A stretch of DNA of 9,658 bases from JACKOD01 sp041591635 (GTDB taxonomy: Bacteria > Pseudomonadota > Gammaproteobacteria > Pseudomonadales > Oleiphilaceae): positions 1-9,658 of the forward strand of contig JBFHRO010000122.1 of the NCBI GenBank assembly GCA_041591635.1, given 5' to 3'. Position numbers and translations under genes: made by a program. Below the pieces are notes generated by a model. The model had not been told where the DNA came from and ran no database searches. It saw nothing but the letters and a program-made list of their open reading frames with translations. Of this stretch, positions 6,445 to 9,658 are shown one piece after another; position 1 is the stretch's first letter, and each line of letters opens with the position of its first letter.

Positions 6445-7368
6445 TCACGGCCCCAACACCAGGCCCGCCGCCATCAACAGCGGCGTGGTCAATACCAACA
6501 CCACGTTCAAGCCCAGATAGCGAACCCGCTGCGCGGCACGGTAACGGCTGCTGCGCATGCCGCGCAGAATGTGCAGCGCCAAGGGCGCCGTCACAAGCCC
6601 CGCAAGGGACCAGACCGACCACCAGTCCAGAACCCAACCCAGTATCAGCCAGCCATAGGCGAGACCACTAAACACCCCATACATGAGCAAGGACCAGGGC
6701 TCCCCGTAGACAATCGGGAAAGTGCGCCGACCGATCCGACGGTCTGCTTCGATATCCGGCAACTGGTTCAGCAATAGGAGATTGTTGACCAGAAAAAAAG
6801 GCACCAGGGCGGCTGCCCAGGCCACCCCATCCAACTGCCCCTGCAGCGCCCAATAGGTGCCAGGCACCATCAACAGACCGAAACCAGTTCCCGGCGCCAC
6901 CAGGCACAACCAGGGCCAACGATTCAACCAGCGGGTATAGGTGTAAATAAGCGCGACACCCACGCCCCCCAGCAGCCAAAGACCCGGGCCGGTACGGGGC
7001 GTGAGCAGCAGCCCCACAAGCAGGGTCACGACCAGCGCAGTCCACCCGATCCGCCGAGCCCAGGGCGCCAGGCCCGGCTGCTCCGGCAGCGTGCCGCTGC
7101 CGCCGCTGAACGGCGTACGGGCGGTCAGAAGATCGAGCCCGCTGTGAAAGTCTTCATGTTCGTTAAGGGTATTGACGGCGATGTGGGCGCTGAGCGCGCC
7201 GAGCAGCACCAACGCCAAGGTCGAGGGATCGGTGATGGCTCCGGTGCTGACAGCACTGGCCCAGCCGAGCGCCACACAAACCGGCGCCAGAATCAGAAAG
7301 GGAGCACGAATCAGGCCAGCAACCGCGGATGGTGTCAGGCGCACAGCACTTGGAGAAGTCACTGACAT
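6445..7368 (-). CDS. UbiA-superfamily membrane prenyltransferase, MenA-like
   Basis: A 307-residue polytopic inner-membrane protein, about eight or nine transmembrane helices. It carries both Asp-rich motifs of UbiA-type enzymes, which bind the Mg-diphosphate of an isoprenoid and transfer the prenyl group to an aromatic or other acceptor. Motif 1 is N-x-x-N-E-x-x-D-x-x-x-G-x-D (Asn66, Asn69, Glu70, Asp73, Gly77, Asp79), followed by RTPFSGGSG. Motif 2 is NQLPDIEADRRIGRRT (201-216; Asp205, Asp209). The spacing resembles 1,4-dihydroxynaphthoate prenyltransferases more than UbiA itself, but the acceptor is unknown and no quinone pathway gene is adjacent. The frame is open upstream to 7608; the ATG at 7366-7368 is preferred because conserved sequence starts there, although its AGGA ribosome site is 12 bases away. 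It converges with the FmdB-like gene. Confidence 0.85.
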   Translation of the reverse strand: MSVTSPSAVRLTPSAVAGLIRAPFLILAPVCVALGWASAVSTGAITDPSTLALVLLGALSAHIAVNTLNEHEDFHSGLDLLTARTPFSGGSGTLPEQPGLAPWARRIGWTALVVTLLVGLLLTPRTGPGLWLLGGVGVALIYTYTRWLNRWPWLCLVAPGTGFGLLMVPGTYWALQGQLDGVAWAAALVPFFLVNNLLLLNQLPDIEADRRIGRRTFPIVYGEPWSLLMYGVFSGLAYGWLILGWVLDWWSVWSLAGLVTAPLALHILRGMRSSRYRAAQRVRYLGLNVVLVLTTPLLMAAGLVLGP

Positions 7369-7528
7369 GGGCGAGAAGGATTCCTGAAAGCCGAGAGAAG
7401 CTGCGAGTTTAACGGCTTGGCAAGAAGAACATAAGGAACCCAGATCAAAAGAAAACACCTGTCTGCTACTCGATTGGACCGAAGATGATACCCTAAGCCG
7501 GCTGCAAGGACATTCTATTGCCTCCAGT

Positions 7529-7720
7529 GTGAACCTGACCGTTTTCACGAAGTATTCGCGCCCAACAGCAAATATCGAGCAGTGCGAACGCTGCGGCGGG
7601 CACGTCAAGGTGATTTCAAGTATCGAAGACCTTGGCGTAATCGAAAAGATTCTGGCTCATGTGGCCTTGCAGGAGTCGTCGCTGATAACCCGGCAGGACA
7701 TCGCATACCTCAGTGGCTAA
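7529..7720 (+). pseudogene. IS91-family transposase, C-terminal fragment
   Basis: The frame (open from 7412, possible GTG at 7529) contains IEQCERCGGHVKVISSIED and then VIEKILAHVALQE. This is the C-terminal zinc-finger and helix region of IS91-type Y2/HUH transposases (typically CxxCGG..I..IEDP.VI..IL.HL). Convincing similarity covers only about 7570-7680, roughly 37 residues of a protein of about 400. The residues after LQE lack the usual Pro-rich ending, and nothing upstream resembles the catalytic domain. It is therefore a truncated remnant, left between the prenyltransferase and the immunity-type gene. It overlaps the upstream extension of the prenyltransferase frame, another reason to prefer that gene's later start. 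Confidence 0.75.
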
Positions 7721-7738
7721 ATATTCGTTTGAATCGAA

Positions 7739-8329
7739 CTAGCTGAGCTGTACTTCGTTCAGGAACAAATTGCTGATCTTGGCCTCGTAGAGCGCCCTGG
7801 CCAGGGTTTCGTTCATGAAGATGTCGTAGGTGTACTCGGGAACGCGGAACAATGCAGGCAGGTCCTTGGTCAGGCTGCCGTCGAAGACGTACTCCGTTAC
7901 CGACATGATTGCTCTGTTGGGGTCACCGCCCTGGTAGCGGATGGTGCTGGCGTCACGATCCACCACATTACACATCCGCAGAGGATGGATAAAGCCGTAG
8001 TCGTCACTGTATCGGTTGCCACGTTGATCGTAGAGCACGAAAGGAAGATATTCGACGTCCTCAGTACCACAGACTGGCTGGACGATCTCCCGCGTTCTTT
8101 CGTTGGCGATAAAACACCACAGTGTGTTTGATAATACGTCGGTGAGCATTAATCCGGGCTCATCGTCTTTGAGGCGAACTTCAGCATTTTCCGGGAAAAA
8201 TGCTTTCACCGATTTCCCTTTGTTTAGCAAAGTAGAATTTAGACCCAAACCGCTTGGACGCTTGCTGATACAGACGTTTTCCTTGAGCTTGCTCTGGTCC
8301 CCTAAGGATTTCAATTGAAAGTAACGCAT
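7739..8329 (-). CDS. Imm11/DUF1629-like immunity-type protein
   Basis: A 196-residue soluble protein without signal peptide or membrane segment. Its C-terminal half, with LFRVPEYTYDIFMNETLARALYEAKISNLFLNEV in the last 40 or so residues, follows the pattern of the DUF1629/Imm11 (MXAN_0049) family, whose members are proposed immunity proteins of polymorphic toxins, including effectors delivered by contact-dependent or type VI routes. The match is by eye and moderate. The ATG at 8327-8329 has AGAGGG four bases upstream, so translation looks functional. The gene is intact, while everything around it is fragmentary. In the typical order a toxin gene would lie just upstream (beyond 8329), where an IS5 fragment now sits. 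It may therefore be an orphan antidote. Confidence 0.55.
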   Translation of the reverse strand: MRYFQLKSLGDQSKLKENVCISKRPSGLGLNSTLLNKGKSVKAFFPENAEVRLKDDEPGLMLTDVLSNTLWCFIANERTREIVQPVCGTEDVEYLPFVLYDQRGNRYSDDYGFIHPLRMCNVVDRDASTIRYQGGDPNRAIMSVTEYVFDGSLTKDLPALFRVPEYTYDIFMNETLARALYEAKISNLFLNEVQLS

Positions 8330-8453
8330 GATTCCCTCTGTGTATCAGTGACGTTTGACGCCAGGGGCTGTTGATGTTTGATCACAACCTGTTGAAAGGT
8401 AGGAGCAAGCTCGTCATGTTAAGGTTTCCACGCCAAAAACAGACGGGCTTGCA

Positions 8454-8651
8454 ATGCCTCGAACAATGCTCACGGATGAGCACTGGTCCAAGCTAAAAGT
8501 GATCATGTGCGAAGAAGGAATTCATGACAAGCCGAATCTAAGGCTGGTGACCGAGGGCAGGCTATACCGCATGCGAACCGGATGCCCCTGGAGGGATCTC
8601 CCCGGCGAATTTGGACGCTGGAATTCGATTTTCAAGAGATTTAATGCTTGG
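8454..8651 (+). pseudogene. IS5-family transposase, N-terminal fragment
   Basis: From ATG 8454 the frame encodes about 66 residues matching the N-terminal DUF4096 domain of IS5-family transposases: MPRTMLTDEHWSKLK, DKPNLRLVTEGRLYRMRTG, CPWRDLP, then FGRWNSIFKRFNAW. Similarity stops at about 8651. The frame runs on to a stop at 8696 with unrelated residues, because the DNA there is an IS91 fragment in another frame. The DDE catalytic core is absent, so the element cannot transpose. A possible left end (GGGGCTGTTGATGTTTGATC, 8364-8383) precedes it, but no matching right end was found. Confidence 0.85.
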
Positions 8652-8772
8652 GTCAGTCACCCTGATACAAGGCGTTGGCCCGGCTTTGAATCTTAACATT
8701 CAGATCCATATGCTGTTTCTGGATGGCGTTTACGCGGTGGATAAACACGGTGTCGTACGCTTTCACCGTGTC
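8650..8772 (+). pseudogene. IS91-family transposase, internal fragment with damaged HUH motif
   Basis: In the frame starting at 8650 the translation reads GSVTLIQGVGPALNLN, then IQIHMLFLDGVYAVDKHG and VVRFHRV. This matches the catalytic centre of IS91-type transposases (AVTLIQRFGSALNLNIHFHMLFLDGVY). The HUH metal-binding motif, His-hydrophobic-His, is degraded to Gln-Ile-His. About 41 residues remain, joined directly to the IS5 fragment on the left and to the hbd remnant on the right. It is non-functional. It may derive from the same type of element as the C-terminal piece at 7529-7720, but the order of the two is reversed relative to one intact copy. Confidence 0.8.
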
Positions 8773-9038
8773 TACAGTTGCTTCGACAACCAAGCTGACA
8801 TCTTTAGCATCATTTAAATCTGTGGTACTAAATACTTTCTCAATATTTCATCTGCTTGCTCTTGAATCAGTTTTGACTTGGCGACCAATCGATCCAAATT
8901 TGACTTGATGTAGTTGATACCTCGATCAGCAAATTCCTGTTTGATATCTCTTAAAACAACTTGAAAACCATTTGCAGCAAATGCTTGAGCAATGCCTGCT
9001 CCCATAGTGCCCGCGCCAATAACACATATTTTAGTCAC
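8770..9038 (-). pseudogene. hbd: 3-hydroxyacyl-CoA (3-hydroxybutyryl-CoA) dehydrogenase, frameshifted and 3'-truncated
   Basis: GTG start at 9036-9038 with GAGGT six bases upstream. The N-terminal NAD-binding Rossmann region is clear: KICVIGAGTMGAGIAQAF with GxGxxG (8-13), Asp31 for NAD preference, then DRGINYIKSNLDRLVAKSKL. The frame ends after 74 codons. One base before AGTACCACA is missing (near 8836): reading on in the next frame gives VFSTTDLNDAKDVSLVVEAT, which continues the family (TTDLN..KD..LVIEA) without a gap. Similarity then stops at about 8770 where the IS91 piece begins. Only about 90 of some 280 residues survive, and the C-terminal catalytic domain is missing. The enzyme would oxidise 3-hydroxyacyl-CoA to 3-ketoacyl-CoA in beta-oxidation, butyrate or PHB-related metabolism. 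The region is AT-rich, unlike most of the window. Confidence 0.85.
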
Positions 9039-9077
9039 GACGACCTCAGTTTAATCGCGTATCAATTAAACGTACTC

Positions 9078-9103
9078 ATTTGTAAAAAAGTACAACTACA
9101 AAT
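9078..9103. repeat. Inverted repeat upstream of hbd remnant
   Basis: ATTTGTA (9078-9084) and TACAAAT (9097-9103) form a perfect 7-bp dyad with a 12-base spacer, 40 bases upstream of the hbd start. It may be an old operator for a dimeric regulator; in such AT-rich DNA a chance dyad is also plausible. Confidence 0.3.
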
Positions 9104-9183
9104 TTTGCATCTGGATAGAAAATGCAAAAACGAGGGCATGCTAACAGTTCAAATTCCTTGAAACAAACGCTGCACCATGTCAA

Positions 9184-9212
9184 CACCGCTCTTCCTCAGC
9201 GTGCTTTTTTTT
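9184..9212 (+). terminator. Terminator-like hairpin with T8
   Basis: CACCGCT (9184-9190) can pair with AGCGTG (9198-9203) around a bulged C, and eight T residues follow at 9205-9212. The stem is short and only the four inner pairs are continuous. No plus-strand gene ends just upstream, so it could be a relic or could insulate the NirB-like gene. Confidence 0.35.
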
Positions 9213-9293
9213 GATGCATTAATGCAAAAACCATAAAGCCAAGAAGCTAAAAAAGTGAACATTAACCCATTGTAAATATTGCATTATATTTCA

Positions 9294-9310
9294 GCTGGCA
9301 TGCTTGGTGC
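9294..9310 (+). promoter_or_regulatory. Candidate sigma-54 promoter for the NirB-like gene
   Basis: CTGGCATGCTTGGTGC occupies 9295-9310, with GG (9297-9298) and GC (9309-9310) 10 bases apart, as in -24/-12 promoters. It differs from TGGCACGNNNNTTGC at two defined positions. Transcription would start near 9321, about 43 bases before the ATG. Nitrogen-assimilation nitrite reductase genes are commonly NtrC/sigma-54 controlled, which fits the gene downstream. Confidence 0.55.
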
Positions 9311-9316
9311 GTTATT

Positions 9317-9340
9317 GCATACCTATAAAGAGGTACCTGC
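9317..9340 (+). promoter_or_regulatory. Leader hairpin before the NirB-like gene
   Basis: GCATACCT pairs with AGGTA and, after a two-base bulge, TGC, around a six-base loop ATAAAG. It lies at the expected transcript start or in the leader of the next gene. Six-base-loop hairpins are typical of ANTAR (NasR/NasT) targets, but the loop lacks the expected G at position four, so no class is assigned. Confidence 0.3.
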
Positions 9341-9363
9341 AAAAACGTTAGGTTATTAAGAAT

Positions 9364-9658
9364 ATGGCTCAACAAAACAATGACATACAGATCGCGTTCC
9401 CGAGTGGCAGCTCTGTCAAGCGTGTCATTGTAATCGGGAACGGCCCAGTTGGTATCCATTTTTGTAATGAATTGCTCCGACACAGCGCTAATTATGAGAT
9501 CGTGATCTTTGGCGAAGAAGCCTTTTCTCCATACAACAGAGTGGCGCTATCTCAGTTACTTTATGGTGATCAGACATTAAATGACCTTGAACTCAAACTT
9601 TCTAATTCGTCACAAATTAGAACGCAATGGCATACCCGGATAACTGAAATTAGAAAGG
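9364..9658 (+). CDS. NirB-type FAD/NAD(P)-binding oxidoreductase, N-terminal part, cut by window edge
   Basis: Open from ATG 9364 to the window end, 98 residues. After about 18 variable residues comes VKRVIVIGNGPVG, an FAD-binding Rossmann strand with GxGxxG (Gly25, Gly27, Gly30). Then EIVIFGEEAFSPYNRVALSQ (45-64) is the second signature of the NirB/rubredoxin-reductase class (FGEE..PAYDRV.LS), followed by DLEL. This is the first domain of the large subunit of assimilatory or NADH-dependent nitrite reductase, or of a separate FAD subunit of that type. The siroheme/4Fe-4S domain, if present, lies outside. The ribosome site is weak (AAGAAT next to the ATG). The candidate sigma-54 promoter upstream favours a nitrogen-assimilation role. 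Confidence 0.78.
   Translation, partial: MAQQNNDIQIAFPSGSSVKRVIVIGNGPVGIHFCNELLRHSANYEIVIFGEEAFSPYNRVALSQLLYGDQTLNDLELKLSNSSQIRTQWHTRITEIRK

Larger units (their letters stand above)
9039..9363. other. AT-rich divergent region between hbd remnant and NirB-like gene
   Basis: No gene in these 325 bases. It holds, in order: a 7-bp inverted repeat ATTTGTA/TACAAAT at 9078-9103; a NtrC half-site-like TGCACCA at 9171-9177; a weak terminator-like hairpin with T8 (9184-9212, plus strand); a perfect 12-bp palindrome TGCATTAATGCA at 9215-9226; a candidate sigma-54 promoter at 9294-9310; and a leader hairpin at 9317-9340. Confidence 0.5.

Noticed and set aside
5801..6637. Minus-strand open frame of 278 codons
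   Set aside because: Antisense to the DUF4442 and FmdB-like genes and overlapping the prenyltransferase end; composition is Arg/Ser/Cys-rich as expected for a shadow frame in GC-rich DNA.
6337..6777. Plus-strand open frame of 146 codons
   Set aside because: Gln/Pro/His-rich shadow opposite the prenyltransferase gene, whose two Asp-rich motifs are clear.
7369..7608. 80-residue N-terminal extension of the prenyltransferase
   Set aside because: Residues are Ser/Cys-rich and unlike the family, overlap the IS91 remnant on the other strand, and the first TM region follows ATG 7368 directly.
9262..9483. Minus-strand frame of 73 codons
   Set aside because: Antisense to the clear FAD-binding start of the NirB-like gene and covers its sigma-54 candidate.
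1..9658. CRISPR array, tRNA or rRNA genes
   Set aside because: No regularly spaced direct repeats and no recognisable tRNA or rRNA sequence were seen on either strand.

Overview
The window looks like chromosomal DNA of a gammaproteobacterium. Reasons: gammaproteobacterial-style small genes (a DUF4442 hotdog protein, an FmdB-type protein with a degenerate zinc ribbon, a bacterial acyl-CoA-binding protein), a PEP-CTERM surface protein, strong Shine-Dalgarno sites, and two good matches to sigma-54 promoters. The genus cannot be fixed from sequence reading alone; a marine or environmental, PEP-CTERM-producing lineage is an inference. Base composition is uneven: 6541-6600 is 41/60 G+C by hand count, whereas 8821-8880 is only 20/60.

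Layout. At the left edge (1-278, minus) is the N-terminal part of a tyrosine recombinase of the XerC/integron-integrase type, then an acyl-CoA-binding protein (436-708, minus) with a hairpin behind it. A tight plus-strand operon follows (1039-4153): two paralogous FtsX/MacB/DevC-type permeases and an ABC ATPase with a YHS domain (Cys-rich, probably metal-binding) fused to its C-terminus. A bidirectional terminator separates it from a convergent minus-strand PEP-CTERM protein (best start 5150, GTG) with its own candidate sigma-54 promoter. Next come a DUF4442 hotdog protein and an FmdB-like protein (plus), converging on a UbiA/MenA-like membrane prenyltransferase (minus, 6445-7368).

From about 7570 to 9040 the DNA is a graveyard of mobile-element pieces: the C-terminal zinc-finger end of an IS91-family transposase, a complete-looking orphan immunity-type gene (Imm11/DUF1629-like, minus), the N-terminal third or so of an IS5-family transposase, an internal IS91 fragment with a damaged HUH motif, and a frameshifted, 3'-truncated 3-hydroxyacyl-CoA dehydrogenase gene. 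The right edge (9364 onward, plus) is the start of an AT-richer gene for a NirB-type FAD/NAD(P)-binding oxidoreductase behind a candidate sigma-54 promoter.

The most distinctive system is the three-gene ABC exporter whose ATPase carries a YHS metal-site domain. The ATPase and both permeases are presumably one complex, with the YHS domain possibly coupling transport to metal status. The 7.5-9.0 kb mosaic records several deletions or insertions that probably removed the toxin partner of the immunity gene and the rest of hbd.
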